Origin: Salinicola lusitanus
GTDB lineage: Bacteria > Pseudomonadota > Gammaproteobacteria > Pseudomonadales > Halomonadaceae
DNA: 64,000 bases
NCBI RefSeq assembly: GCF_003206045.1
Contig: NZ_PZJM01000002.1
Span: forward strand, 253,576 to 317,575
Reading direction: 5' to 3'
In this document: positions 30,005-38,567 of the stretch, piece by piece
Position numbering within the stretch: the first letter of the stretch is position 1
How the letters are laid out: each line of letters starts with the position of its first letter
Notes under the pieces: generated by a model
Seen by the model: only the letters and a program-made list of their open reading frames with translations
Database searches by the model: none
Told to the model about the DNA's origin: nothing
Translations under genes and position numbers: made by a program

Positions 30005-31366
30005 ATGCTCCCCTCCCCTCGACGTGTAGCGCATATCGGCTGCGGTGCCGGTTTTGCCGGCGATCGCCCCGACGCGGCGATCGCGCTGGTGGCGGCACTC
30101 GCCGAGCGCGACGGCCCGCGCTATCTGTTCTTCGAACTGCTGGCCGAACGCACTCTCGCCGAAGCCCAGTTGCGGCGGCTGGAAGACCCCGATCTTGGCT
30201 ACGCCACGCACCTGTTCGCGTTTCTCGCGCCGATCCTCCGGCCCTGCCTGACTCACGGCATCCCGATCATTACCAACGGCGGTGCCGCCAACCCGGTGGC
30301 GGCGGCGCGTCGGCTGCGACGAGAACTCGAATCACAGGGGCTCGAGGCCCGCATCGCCTGCGTGCTGGGCGACGACCTGGGCGAGGCGCTCGACGACACG
30401 GCCGATTGGCTTCCCGCCGACTGTCCACGCGAGGAGATCGTCTCCTGCAACGTCTACATCGGTGCGGAGGCGGTCACGGAGGCGCTTCTCGGAGGGGCGG
30501 ACATCGTCATCGGCGGGCGGCTGGCGGACCCTTCGATGGCGGTCGGTGCCTTGCGCCACGCCCACGGCTGGGCGGCCGACGACTGGCAGCACCTGGCGGT
30601 GGCCACGGCCGCCGGCCATCTGCTGGAGTGCGGCACCCAGGTCACCGGCGGCTATTTCGCCGATGCAGGACGCAAGGCGATTCCCGACCCCGCCCACCTC
30701 GGCTGCCCGATCGCCGAAGTCGGCAGCGACGCCAGCCTGGTCGTCACCAAGACCGCGGGCAGCGGCGGCTGCGTCACCGAACAGACGGTCAAGGAGCAAC
30801 TGCTCTACGAGGTTCACGACCCTGCGGCCTACCTGACCCCGGACGTCACCCTCGATGTCTCCCGGGCGAGCCTGGAAACGGTGGGCCCGGATCGTGTCGC
30901 CATACACGGCATCCAGGGCCACCCGGCCCCGGCGACGCTGAAGGGCAACCTGGGGCTGCGCGGGCTGTGGTTCGGCGAGGCGGGAATCTCCTACGCCGGC
31001 CCCGGCGCGGTGGAGCGGGCCCGGCTGGCCATGGACATTCTGCGCCAGCGGCTGGATGACCGGTTGCCGGCGCTGCGGCCCCACTTCGACCTGATCGGCG
31101 TCGCCAGCCTGTTCAACGATGGCAGCGGCGAATGGCTGGCGGATCGTCTGCAGGATGACCCCGCCGTCGAGGACGTCCGCCTGCGCCTGGGTATCGTCGA
31201 TCGCGATCGCGAGGCCGTCGAGCTGGCGCTGCAGGAGCTCGAGACGCTCTACCTCAACGGACCGGCCGGCGGCGGCGGTGTCCGCCGGCAGCTCGGCGAA
31301 TCGCTACGCACCCGATCCTTCTTGATCGCACGCGAACGGGTGACACCGTTCGTGACCTGGCCATGA
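30005..31366 (+). CDS. AtuA family protein (DUF1446), first gene of a catabolic-looking operon
   Basis: 453 residues with the DUF1446/AtuA signatures: HIGCGAGFAGDRPDAA at the start, LFAFLAPILRPC, IPIITNGGAANPVAAA and VIGGRLADPSMAVGAL. AtuA was named from acyclic terpene utilisation in Pseudomonas, but most family members are outside that pathway and the reaction is not settled. No other atu or liu genes (carboxylase, citronellyl-CoA enzymes) are here, so terpene use is unlikely for this locus. ATG 30005 is preferred; the upstream ATG at 29972 overlaps the promoter. A small AtuA-related gene follows 10 bases later. Confidence 0.85.
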   Translation: MLPSPRRVAHIGCGAGFAGDRPDAAIALVAALAERDGPRYLFFELLAERTLAEAQLRRLEDPDLGYATHLFAFLAPILRPCLTHGIPIITNGGAANPVAAARRLRRELESQGLEARIACVLGDDLGEALDDTADWLPADCPREEIVSCNVYIGAEAVTEALLGGADIVIGGRLADPSMAVGALRHAHGWAADDWQHLAVATAAGHLLECGTQVTGGYFADAGRKAIPDPAHLGCPIAEVGSDASLVVTKTAGSGGCVTEQTVKEQLLYEVHDPAAYLTPDVTLDVSRASLETVGPDRVAIHGIQGHPAPATLKGNLGLRGLWFGEAGISYAGPGAVERARLAMDILRQRLDDRLPALRPHFDLIGVASLFNDGSGEWLADRLQDDPAVEDVRLRLGIVDRDREAVELALQELETLYLNGPAGGGGVRRQLGESLRTRSFLIARERVTPFVTWP

Positions 31367-31376
31367 GGTACCGACG

Positions 31377-31703
31377 ATGACACCTGACGTGCTACTCGCC
31401 GATTTCGCCCACGCCCGCGCCGGCGACAAGGGCAACACGCTGAACGTGGCGGTGTTCGCCTTCGAGCGCCGTCACTACGCCTGGCTCGAGCGACACCTCT
31501 CCGAAGATGCGGTGGCGGCGCGCTTCGGCCATCGCCATCCGACCAGGGTCACGCGCTACTGCCTGCCCCAGCTCACCGGTATCAACTTCGTCATCGAGGG
31601 CGCGCTGGAGGGCGGCGTCAACCAGAGCGCCACCCTCGACCGCCACGGCAAGAGCCTGAGCTATCTGCTGCTGGGCATGTGCCTGCCCTCGCCCGGGGAT
31701 TGA
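31377..31703 (+). CDS. Small AtuA-related protein
   Basis: 108 residues. VLLADFAHARAGDKGNTLNVAVFAF at the start and INFVIEGALEGGVNQSATLDRHGKSLSYLLLGM at the end match the domain that in many species is the C-terminal part of longer AtuA proteins. Here it is a separate gene 10 bases after the AtuA gene, so the two very likely form one enzyme from two chains. The GDKGN and SxxxDxHGK motifs are the conserved polar positions. Confidence 0.82.
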   Translation: MTPDVLLADFAHARAGDKGNTLNVAVFAFERRHYAWLERHLSEDAVAARFGHRHPTRVTRYCLPQLTGINFVIEGALEGGVNQSATLDRHGKSLSYLLLGMCLPSPGD

Positions 31704-31822
31704 ACGCGACCGGGGTCGTCGCGTCGTGACGATCGGCAGCCAGCGGAGGACGGTGCCATGGGCCCCGTTCCCATCCAAGAGGCGCCCAAGCGCCCCAATC
31801 TACGCCAACTCACGGAGCCATC

Positions 31823-33130
31823 ATGATAACAACGCTCGGATTCGTGATGATGCTGGGCATCATCGCGCTGATACTGCTCAAACGACTGACCCCGGTGGTC
31901 GCGTTCGCCCTCGTTCCGGTCGCTGCCAGCCTGCTGGCGGGCTTCACCCCCGCCGAGACCGGTGGGTTCATCAAGGATGGCCTGACCGCCGTCGCCCCGA
32001 CCGCGACGCTGTTCATCTTCGCCATCCTCTATTTCGGGATCATGCGTGAACGCGGGATGTTCGACCCGCTGGTCAACTTCCTGATCAAGCGTACCCGGGG
32101 CGAGCCGCTCAGAGTCGCCATCGTCACCGTGCTGGTCGCCGCCATCGCCCATCTCGACGGCGTCGGCGCGGCGACCTTCCTGCTCACGATTCCGGCCTTC
32201 CTGCCGCTCTACCAGCGCCTCAACATGAGCCCGCTGATCCTGCTCTGCCTGGTCGGGCTGAGTGCCGGGGTGATCAACATGGTTCCCTGGGGCGGCCCCA
32301 CGGCCCGCGCGGCGGCTACCGCCGGCGTGGACGCCTCGGAACTGTGGTTGCCACTGATACCGGTACAGGCGCTGGGGATCGTGCTGCTGCTGGGGTTGGC
32401 GAGCTACTTCGGCATCAAGGCGCAGCGTCACAACCGCGTCACCGGGCACGGCCATGCCAGCGGCGACATGAGCGCCTACCTGCTGCCGCCGCGGGAAACC
32501 GCCCTGCCGCTCAGCGACTGGCGCTACTGGGCCAACGTGGGGCTGACGCTGATCATTCTGCTGATCCTGTTCACCGGCGCCTTTCCGCTCTACGCCAGCT
32601 TCATGGTCGGTCTCGGCATCGCCCTGCTGCTCAACTACCCGCGTCCGGAAGCTCAGGGCAAGGAACTGGCCAGGCATGCCAACGATGCACTGCAGATGGC
32701 GCTGGTGATGCTCGCCGCCGGCATCCTGCTCGGTATCCTGGCCGGCGCCGGCATGTCCGACGGCATGGCCGGTGCGCTGATCGAGCTGCTGCCAGCGGGC
32801 TCGGCGAGCGTGCTGCACCTGATCGTCGGCTTCTTCGGTGTCCCCCTGGGGATGCTGTTCTCGCCGGACGCCTACTATTTCGCGCTGATGCCGATCGTGC
32901 GCGACATCGCCACCGCCGCCGGCGTCCCCGTGGAGGCGGTCGCCCGGGCGATGCTGATCGGCGAGAACACCGGCTTCAGCATCAGCCCGGTGGTGCCCAG
33001 CGTCTACCTTGCCATCGGCCTGGCCGGCGTCGAGCTGCGCGAGCACCTCAAGTTCACCTTCCTGTGGGCCTGGGGTATCGGCATCATCCTGCTCGCCTTC
33101 GCCTGGCTGATCGGCGCCATCGGTGGCTGA
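31823..33130 (+). CDS. CitMHS-family citrate/hydroxyacid transporter
   Basis: 435 residues, about 12 helices. It shows the CitM/CitH pattern: LGFVMMLGIIALILLKRLTPVVAF, LFIFAILYFGIMRERGMFDP, AAIAHLDGVGAATFLLTIPA and VPWGGPTARAA. Known members import metal-citrate complexes or related tricarboxylates by proton symport. Here it is probably the uptake system for the substrate of the AtuA operon, so the substrate may be a tricarboxylate or branched hydroxyacid; that is inference. CGGAG precedes the ATG at 31823. Confidence 0.88.
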   Translation: MITTLGFVMMLGIIALILLKRLTPVVAFALVPVAASLLAGFTPAETGGFIKDGLTAVAPTATLFIFAILYFGIMRERGMFDPLVNFLIKRTRGEPLRVAIVTVLVAAIAHLDGVGAATFLLTIPAFLPLYQRLNMSPLILLCLVGLSAGVINMVPWGGPTARAAATAGVDASELWLPLIPVQALGIVLLLGLASYFGIKAQRHNRVTGHGHASGDMSAYLLPPRETALPLSDWRYWANVGLTLIILLILFTGAFPLYASFMVGLGIALLLNYPRPEAQGKELARHANDALQMALVMLAAGILLGILAGAGMSDGMAGALIELLPAGSASVLHLIVGFFGVPLGMLFSPDAYYFALMPIVRDIATAAGVPVEAVARAMLIGENTGFSISPVVPSVYLAIGLAGVELREHLKFTFLWAWGIGIILLAFAWLIGAIGG

Positions 33131-33851
33131 TCGCGTCGCCGGTCCGGCCGGTCGATTGACCGCCCTGCCCGGTACGCTGCTGCCGCCGACGATCTTCGAC
33201 CCGGTAGCGCTGGAAGCGGGCTGGACGTGGGAACCTCTCGACTGGCTCGCCGGGCAGGACGCCGGCGATCTGGAACTCGCTGCCGGGGAGATCCTCTCCC
33301 GCTGGCCCGCCCGGGAGCCAGGCTACCGGCTGCTGGTGGGCCACTCGGCCGGCGGCGTCGTGGCGTTGCAGGTCGCGGCAGCGCTGGGCAATAGCCTCGA
33401 TGGCCTAGTATTGATCGATACCGGCGCCAGCGCCGCCCATCACGGCGATTCCGATCTGCCGCAGCGCCTGCTGGCGCAGTGGGGAGAGGCCTTCATCGAC
33501 ACCTTCCTGCTGCGCTGCGTCGGCACGGAAGCGCTGGATCGTCACGGCGATGCGCTGCGCCGCTACGCCCTAGCCACTGGCCCCGAACGCGCCCACCGCG
33601 CCATGACCAGCCTGCGCCGCCTCGATCTCGCCTCGCGGTTAGGCGAGATCCGCTGTCCGACGCTCGTCATCCATGGCATCCGCGACCCGGCACGCTCGCT
33701 TCGACACGCCAGGGCCCTGGCTTCAGGTATCGCCGATGCGAGGCTCGAGACGCTCGATGCCGGCCACACCCCGATGCTCGAATGCCCCGACGCGCTGGCT
33801 GGCTGCCTCGACGACTTTCTCAGCGAGCTCCGCCAGCCAAAGTGCCGTTAA
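33123..33851 (+). CDS. Alpha/beta hydrolase, last gene of the AtuA operon
   Basis: 242 residues. The nucleophile elbow GHSAGG is near residue 75. A strand with the acid follows (CPTLVIHGIRDPARS), and the catalytic His is in LDAGHTPMLECPD. The start is GTG 33123, overlapping the transporter stop by eight bases, so it is co-translated. It could hydrolyse an ester, lactone or thioester in the pathway. The C-terminus (QPKCR) and stop codon lie inside a 15-bp tandem repeat. Confidence 0.82.
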   Translation: MADRVAGPAGRLTALPGTLLPPTIFDPVALEAGWTWEPLDWLAGQDAGDLELAAGEILSRWPAREPGYRLLVGHSAGGVVALQVAAALGNSLDGLVLIDTGASAAHHGDSDLPQRLLAQWGEAFIDTFLLRCVGTEALDRHGDALRRYALATGPERAHRAMTSLRRLDLASRLGEIRCPTLVIHGIRDPARSLRHARALASGIADARLETLDAGHTPMLECPDALAGCLDDFLSELRQPKCR

Positions 33852-33890
33852 CCGAAGTGCCGTTAACCGAAGTGCCGTTAACCAAAGTAC
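33839..33890. repeat. 15-bp tandem repeat holding the stop codons of two convergent genes
   Basis: Unit GAAGTGCCGTTAACC. Copy 1 is 33839-33853 (first base differs), copy 2 is 33854-33868, copy 3 is 33869-33883, and a partial fourth begins at 33884. The hydrolase stop TAA (33849-33851) is in copy 1 and the SDR stop (33878-33880, minus strand) is in copy 3. Because the unit is 15 bases long it keeps phase, so each gene meets further in-frame TAA codons. Confidence 0.92.
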
Positions 33891-34639
33891 TGGGCGCCGT
33901 TGATGTCGATGATGGTGCCGGAGACGAAAGCGGCACCGTCGCTGGCTAGCCACAGCGCCGCCGAAGCGACGTCCTCGGGCAATCCGGCCCGCCCGGCGGG
34001 AATCGTCTCGATGGTGGCGCGCTTCGATTCATCGGTGGTGAAGGTGGCGTGGAACGGCGTCGCCTCGATGAAGCCGGGCGCCAGCGCATTGACGGTGATA
34101 CCGCGACCGGCCACTTCCTTGGCCAGCCCCCGGGTGAAGCCGAACAGCGCCGCCTTGGCGGTGGCGTAGGCCGTCGCGCCGGGATGGCCGCCGTTGCGCC
34201 CGGCCAGCGAGGAGACGGTCACGACGCGCCCGCCATCGCGAAACAGCGGAAGCAGATGGTGGGTGACCAGAAACACCGAGTCCACGTTGAGCGCCTGTAC
34301 CCGACGCCACAGCGAGAACGGCATCTCCTCGATGGTCGAACGCTGAATCAGGCCGCCGGCGTTGTTGACCAGAATATCGACACCGCCGACTTCCTCCGCC
34401 AGCCAGCTGGCGAACCCCTCGACGGCGGCCTCGTCGGTCACGTCCAGCGACCGCGCCAGCGCCGGTTCGCCGCCGCTGGCGGCCAGTGCTGCCAGCATCC
34501 CGGCATCGGGCTCGTGGGAGCGATAGGTGATCACCACTCGCGCCCCGGCAGCGGCAAGCGCCTGGGCGATGGCGAAACCGATTCCCACCCCGCCGCCGGT
34601 GACCACGGCGACTCGTCCCTTCAGTTGATCGTCTGGCAT
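33878..34639 (-). CDS. SDR-family NAD(P)-dependent oxidoreductase
   Basis: 253-residue classical short-chain dehydrogenase. Cofactor motif TGGGVGIG near residue 15, NNAG in ILVNNAGG, catalytic Ser in VVTVSSLAG and YATAK (Tyr/Lys) are present. The FabG-like C-terminus is PEDVASAALWLASDGAAFVSG. ATG 34639 is preceded by GGAGAAGGAAG. It starts 49 bases after the winged-helix gene on the same strand, so it could be the last gene of the YdeP/FdhD-associated operon. Alternatively it belongs functionally to the facing AtuA operon. Substrate unknown. Confidence 0.88.
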   Translation of the reverse strand: MPDDQLKGRVAVVTGGGVGIGFAIAQALAAAGARVVITYRSHEPDAGMLAALAASGGEPALARSLDVTDEAAVEGFASWLAEEVGGVDILVNNAGGLIQRSTIEEMPFSLWRRVQALNVDSVFLVTHHLLPLFRDGGRVVTVSSLAGRNGGHPGATAYATAKAALFGFTRGLAKEVAGRGITVNALAPGFIEATPFHATFTTDESKRATIETIPAGRAGLPEDVASAALWLASDGAAFVSGTIIDINGAQYFG

Positions 34640-34688
34640 CTGACTTCCTTCTCCGGTGATCGTGAAGTGCATCGATACCGGCATTGAG

Positions 34689-34976
34689 TCAGCAAGTGGT
34701 GGCCAAAATCAACCGCAGGGCAGGACTGGCGCCACCGACCGGCGTGGCCGTGACCCAGCCGTCGCTCTCGAGTTCGGCCGCCGCCCGGCGGACAAGCGCG
34801 TGCTCGAGGCCCAGACGACGGGACACCCGTGCCGTGGAGACGCCGCCGTCGCCCGCCGCGTCGGCGTGGCGAACCGCCAGCAGCACCAGCGCCGCCAGCG
34901 GGTCGAGTTCGGGATGTTCGGCCTGCAGCGTCGCCAGTCGACCCTGCAGGGTTTCCGGGTCGAGCGGTTCAGGCAA
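34689..34976 (-). CDS. Small winged-helix-like protein coupled to the YdeP oxidoreductase
   Basis: 95 residues, starting from TTG 34976 and overlapping the oxidoreductase stop by eight bases. The region DPLAALVLLAVRHADAAGDGGVSTARVSRRLG (split here: VSTARVSRRLGLEHALVRR) and AELESDGWVTATPV looks like a winged helix: helix-turn-helix followed by a beta hairpin. I do not recognise a named family. It may be a repressor of the operon or an assembly factor for the molybdoenzyme. The overlap makes co-expression with the enzyme near certain. Confidence 0.68.
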   Translation of the reverse strand: MPEPLDPETLQGRLATLQAEHPELDPLAALVLLAVRHADAAGDGGVSTARVSRRLGLEHALVRRAAAELESDGWVTATPVGGASPALRLILATTC

Positions 34977-37332
34977 GTCGCGTGCTCGCCTCGAGCCTGA
35001 CGGCGATCGACTTGGAGGCCGGGGTGTGGCTGAAATCGCCCTTGTGGGAGAGCGGAATCAGCGGGTTGGTTTCCGGATAGTAGGCCGCGGCGCAGCCCTG
35101 GGGGGTGTCGTAGGCGACGATCTTGAAGCCGTCGACACGGCGGACGACGCCATCGTCGGACTCGCCCACCAGGTCGACCCACTGACCGGCCTCGAACCCG
35201 AACCGCGCGATGTCGTCACGGTTGAGGAAGATCACCTGGCGACCGCCCTCGATGCCGCGATAGCGATCATCGTAACCGTAGACGGTGGTGTTGTACTGAT
35301 CGTGGGAGCGCATCGTCTGCAGCGTCAGCCAACCTTCGCGCGAGGCGAGCTGCTGGTGCATCACCGCCGCTGGCAGCGGATCAGCGGAGAACTCGGCCCT
35401 GCCGGTCGCGGTGCCGAACTCGAGCCCGGCCACCGGGTTGGCGAGCCAGAAGCCCCGCGGCACGCGCACGCGGCTATTGAAATCGTGAAACCCGGGAATC
35501 ACCGCGGCGATATGCTCGCGAATCACATCGTAGTCCTCGCGCATCGCTGCCCAATCGATGACCTCGCCAGCGATCGCTGCGTCGGCGAACAACCGCTCGG
35601 CAATGCCGGTCAGGATGGCGATCTCGGAACGCAGCGACTGGTCCGCCGGCTTGTTGATCCCGGCCGAGCCGTGAACCATGCTCATCGAGTCTTCCACCGT
35701 GATCAGCTGCGACTTCCCGGCCGCATTGCGATCGATCTCGCTGCGGCCGATACATGGCAGGATCAGGGCCTGGTCTCCGGTCACCAGGTGACTGCGGTTG
35801 AGCTTGGTACTGATGAAGGCGGTCAGGCGACAGTTGGCCATCGCCTTCTCGGTGACGACGCTATCGGAAATGGCGCGGGTGAAGTTTCCGGCCAGGCCAA
35901 TGAATACCTTGCCCGGCTGGTCACGCATCGCCTCGACCGCCGCCACCGAATCGACACCATGTTCACGCGGCATCGGCCGCGCATATTTCGCCTCCAGCGC
36001 GTCGAGCAGCGCCTTCGACGGCTTTTCGAAGACGCCCATGGTGCGGTCGCCCTGGACGTTGGAGTGGCCGCGAACCGGCGAGGTGCCGGCACCGGGCTTG
36101 CCGAGGTTGCCGCGCAGCATCAACAGGTTGACGATCTCGCGCACCGTCGGCACGGAGTGCTTGTGCTGCGTGATACCCATGGCCCAGCAGGCGATGGTGG
36201 CATTGGAGCGCGCGTAGAGTTCGGCCGCCTGCTCCATCTCCTCCCGGGTCAGGCCGGACTGGGCCTCCAGCGTCGCCCAATCGGTCGCCTCGACGCGAGC
36301 ACGGTAGGCTTCCAGGTGCGCGGTGTGCCGGTTCAGGAAGTCGTGGTCGAGCACCGCCTCTCCGGCGGCATCGCGGGCGAACAGCGCCTTGGCCATTCCC
36401 CGCACCACGGCCATGTCGCCGCCCAGCTTGGGCCGGAAGTAGTGGCTGCTGATGCGATGGCTGCCGTTGTGCAGCATCTCCAGCGGCTTCTGCGGGTCGG
36501 CGAATTTCTCCAGCCCACGCTCCTTCAGGGTATTGAAGGTGACGATGGTCGCCCCGCGTTCCGCCGCCTCGCGCAGCACGCCGAGCATGCGCGGATGGTT
36601 GGTGCCCGGGTTCTGGCCGAACACGAAGATCGCCTCGGCCTTCTCGAAATCCTCCAGCCGCGCGCTGCCCTTGCCGGTGCCCAGCGCGGCGTTGAGCGCC
36701 ACGCCGCTGGCTTCGTGGCACATGTTGGAGCAGTCCGGCAGGTTGTTGGTGCCGAACAGGCGCGCCAGTAGCTGGAACACATAGGCGGATTCATTGCACG
36801 CCTTGCCGGAGGTGTAGAAGATGCCATCGTTCGGGGTCGGCAACGCCTTGAGCTCGTCGGCGATCAGATCGAGCGCCTCGTCCCACGCCACCGGCTCGTA
36901 ATGATCGGTCTCGGCGTTGTAGCGCATCGGCTCGACCAGACGCCCCTGGTCCTCCAGCCGATAGTCGTCCCAGGTCTTGAGTTCGCTGACGCTGTACTTG
37001 GCGAAGAACTGGCGGGTGACGCGCTTGGCGGTCGCTTCCCAGGTCACCGCCTTGACCCCGTTCTCGCAGAACTCGAACGACGAGCCGTGCTCGGGATCGC
37101 CCCAGGCGCAACCCGGGCAGTCGAACCCGTCGGGCTGGTTGAGCTTGAACAGCGAGCGGGCGTTGAGTGCCGGCGAGCGGCTATGCAGCAGATGCCGGCC
37201 CACCGACTTCAGCGCGCCCCAGCCACCGGCCGGGTTGTGATAGTCGAATATCTTGGGTGCCTTGGCCGACGCGGCCCTTGGGGCATCCTCGGCGGGAGAC
37301 TCGGGACGGGACTCTCGTTGAAACTGGGACAT
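34969..37332 (-). CDS. FdhF/YdeP-family molybdopterin oxidoreductase
   Basis: 787 residues, cytoplasmic (no Tat signal). The N-terminal part has FDCPGCAWGDPEHGSSFEFC, a candidate [4Fe-4S] site. The middle has the molybdopterin blocks FYTSGKACNES, NNLPDCSNMCHEASG and VFGQNPGTNHPRML. The C-terminal molybdopterin-dinucleotide domain includes TMRSHDQYNTTVYGYDDR (NTTVYG). The layout fits the YdeP group, annotated formate dehydrogenase-like and linked to acid tolerance in E. coli; the true substrate is unknown. fdhD lies upstream on the same strand, supporting a need for sulfur transfer to the cofactor. Confidence 0.88.
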   Translation of the reverse strand: MSQFQRESRPESPAEDAPRAASAKAPKIFDYHNPAGGWGALKSVGRHLLHSRSPALNARSLFKLNQPDGFDCPGCAWGDPEHGSSFEFCENGVKAVTWEATAKRVTRQFFAKYSVSELKTWDDYRLEDQGRLVEPMRYNAETDHYEPVAWDEALDLIADELKALPTPNDGIFYTSGKACNESAYVFQLLARLFGTNNLPDCSNMCHEASGVALNAALGTGKGSARLEDFEKAEAIFVFGQNPGTNHPRMLGVLREAAERGATIVTFNTLKERGLEKFADPQKPLEMLHNGSHRISSHYFRPKLGGDMAVVRGMAKALFARDAAGEAVLDHDFLNRHTAHLEAYRARVEATDWATLEAQSGLTREEMEQAAELYARSNATIACWAMGITQHKHSVPTVREIVNLLMLRGNLGKPGAGTSPVRGHSNVQGDRTMGVFEKPSKALLDALEAKYARPMPREHGVDSVAAVEAMRDQPGKVFIGLAGNFTRAISDSVVTEKAMANCRLTAFISTKLNRSHLVTGDQALILPCIGRSEIDRNAAGKSQLITVEDSMSMVHGSAGINKPADQSLRSEIAILTGIAERLFADAAIAGEVIDWAAMREDYDVIREHIAAVIPGFHDFNSRVRVPRGFWLANPVAGLEFGTATGRAEFSADPLPAAVMHQQLASREGWLTLQTMRSHDQYNTTVYGYDDRYRGIEGGRQVIFLNRDDIARFGFEAGQWVDLVGESDDGVVRRVDGFKIVAYDTPQGCAAAYYPETNPLIPLSHKGDFSHTPASKSIAVRLEASTRLA

Positions 37333-37627
37333 GCTGTTCCTTACACGTTCGGTGACGACCGGAAATCGCGGACGGATGCCCGCCGGCGCGCAGCGATACG
37401 GTCGGCTTGGGTCGGCATGAGATTCTGGATCCGGTGTCGGCGCAAAGCGGCTGATGCCCGCGAGAAGTGACGAGCGCGCTGCAGACGTTGGTCGTAATAC
37501 AAAAGTATATTACGCCGCTAACGTTTCGGCTGTCGACAACTGGCGGGAGCTGGCAGGCACGCGGGACGAGGTAACGTATCGGCCGATACGCGCAGGGCTT
37601 TAGAGGAAGCAGGGCCGACGTTCTGAC
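37333..37627. promoter_or_regulatory. Gap between fdhD and the YdeP-type gene, with an AT-rich palindrome
   Basis: 295 bases that likely hold the promoter of the oxidoreductase operon. An AT-rich imperfect palindrome GTAATAC-AAAA-GTATATTAC at 37494-37513 stands out from the GC-rich surroundings. It is a candidate -10 region or operator. No gene was seen. Confidence 0.5.
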
Positions 37628-38431
37628 TCAGCCGTCGCCGCGGCTCAACAGTTCGAGCCGCTTGCCGCGGTGGCAGTTGATCAGGGTCAGATTGCAGCTG
37701 CGGGCGACCTCGACCGCGAGCCGGGACGGATAGGAGAGCGTCGCCAGCGCCGCAATCCGGGCCCGGACGCTCTTCTGCACCAGTTCGAGGCTACAACGGC
37801 TGGAGGTCATTACCAGCGCCGGCATCCTGCCAGCCATCAGGCTGGCCCCAATTACCTTGTCCAGTGCGTTGTGGCGCCCGATATCGCGGCCGACGGTGTC
37901 GATCCGGCCCTGCTCGGAGAGGCCTAGTGCCAGATGAACACCCGGCGAAGACTCGGTTCGCAGCGCGTCCAATCCCGCGCCGAGGCTCGCGACGGGCGGC
38001 AACGACGTGACAGGCAGTCGGGTCAGGCCGAACAGCAGTTGCGACTCCTCCTGCACCCCACACGCACCACAGCCGCTGGTCGACAGGGTGGCCCGCGCCT
38101 GACTGCCGGCCCGCCGGGCAATCCGTTCGGCCACCCGCAACCTGACCCGAAAGCCGTGGCGGCTGGTTTCGACCGCCACCGACTCGACATCGGCGTATCG
38201 GTCGATCACGCCCTCGCTGAACGCGAAACCGACCGCCAGCGCCTCGAGCTGGTGCGGCGTCGCCAGCACCGTGGCGTAGGCGGTGTCGTTGAAGACGATG
38301 GAAACGGGAGCTTCCTGCGGCCCGGGCAGCGTATCGAGCGCGTGCGGGCTGGCATCATCGTAGCCGGTCAGCGGCTCGCGATCGTTTTCGTGCCCCTGCG
38401 GGCTGGACTCGGTGGAGAGGGGGGAGGTCAT
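37628..38431 (-). CDS. fdhD: Formate dehydrogenase accessory sulfurtransferase FdhD
   Basis: 267 residues. FdhD passes sulfur from IscS to the bis-molybdopterin cofactor of formate dehydrogenases. Signatures are the CxxC sulfur-carrying loop in SGCGACG, EALAVGFAFSEGVI, VGRDIGRHNALDKVIG and TSSRCSLELVQKS. The first 40 residues are poorly conserved and acidic. It is upstream of the YdeP-type gene on the same strand, which makes that enzyme its probable client. GGGGAGG just before the ATG is a strong ribosome-binding site. Confidence 0.93.
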   Translation of the reverse strand: MTSPLSTESSPQGHENDREPLTGYDDASPHALDTLPGPQEAPVSIVFNDTAYATVLATPHQLEALAVGFAFSEGVIDRYADVESVAVETSRHGFRVRLRVAERIARRAGSQARATLSTSGCGACGVQEESQLLFGLTRLPVTSLPPVASLGAGLDALRTESSPGVHLALGLSEQGRIDTVGRDIGRHNALDKVIGASLMAGRMPALVMTSSRCSLELVQKSVRARIAALATLSYPSRLAVEVARSCNLTLINCHRGKRLELLSRGDG

Positions 38432-38520
38432 GGCGGACTCCGATCTAGCGACGATTGCCGGGGCGACAAGGTGACGATATCACGCGCCGGAGGGAGGTAA
38501 CGGGCCATGTAGAAACGAGA

Positions 38521-38562
38521 AAGAAAGAAACCAATGCCCGATCCGTCGAGGACCGGGCATTC
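38521..38562 (-). terminator. Rho-independent terminator after the first entericidin-like gene
   Basis: Stem AATGCCCG (38534-38541) with CGGGCATT (38555-38562), extended by partly paired bases in the loop. It is followed on the minus strand by a T-rich TTTCTTTCTTT run (38521-38531). It lies six bases after the stop of the entericidin-like gene. Confidence 0.82.
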
Positions 38563-38567
38563 GGCTG

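Noticed and set aside
30005..31703. Acyclic terpene utilisation pathway
   Set aside because: Only the AtuA-family pair is present. The other genes of the citronellol/geraniol route are missing, so naming the locus atu would mislead.
34684..36771. 695-codon open frame on the plus strand
   Set aside because: Antisense to the YdeP-type molybdoenzyme gene. It has no family motif and is explained by high GC in third positions of the real gene.
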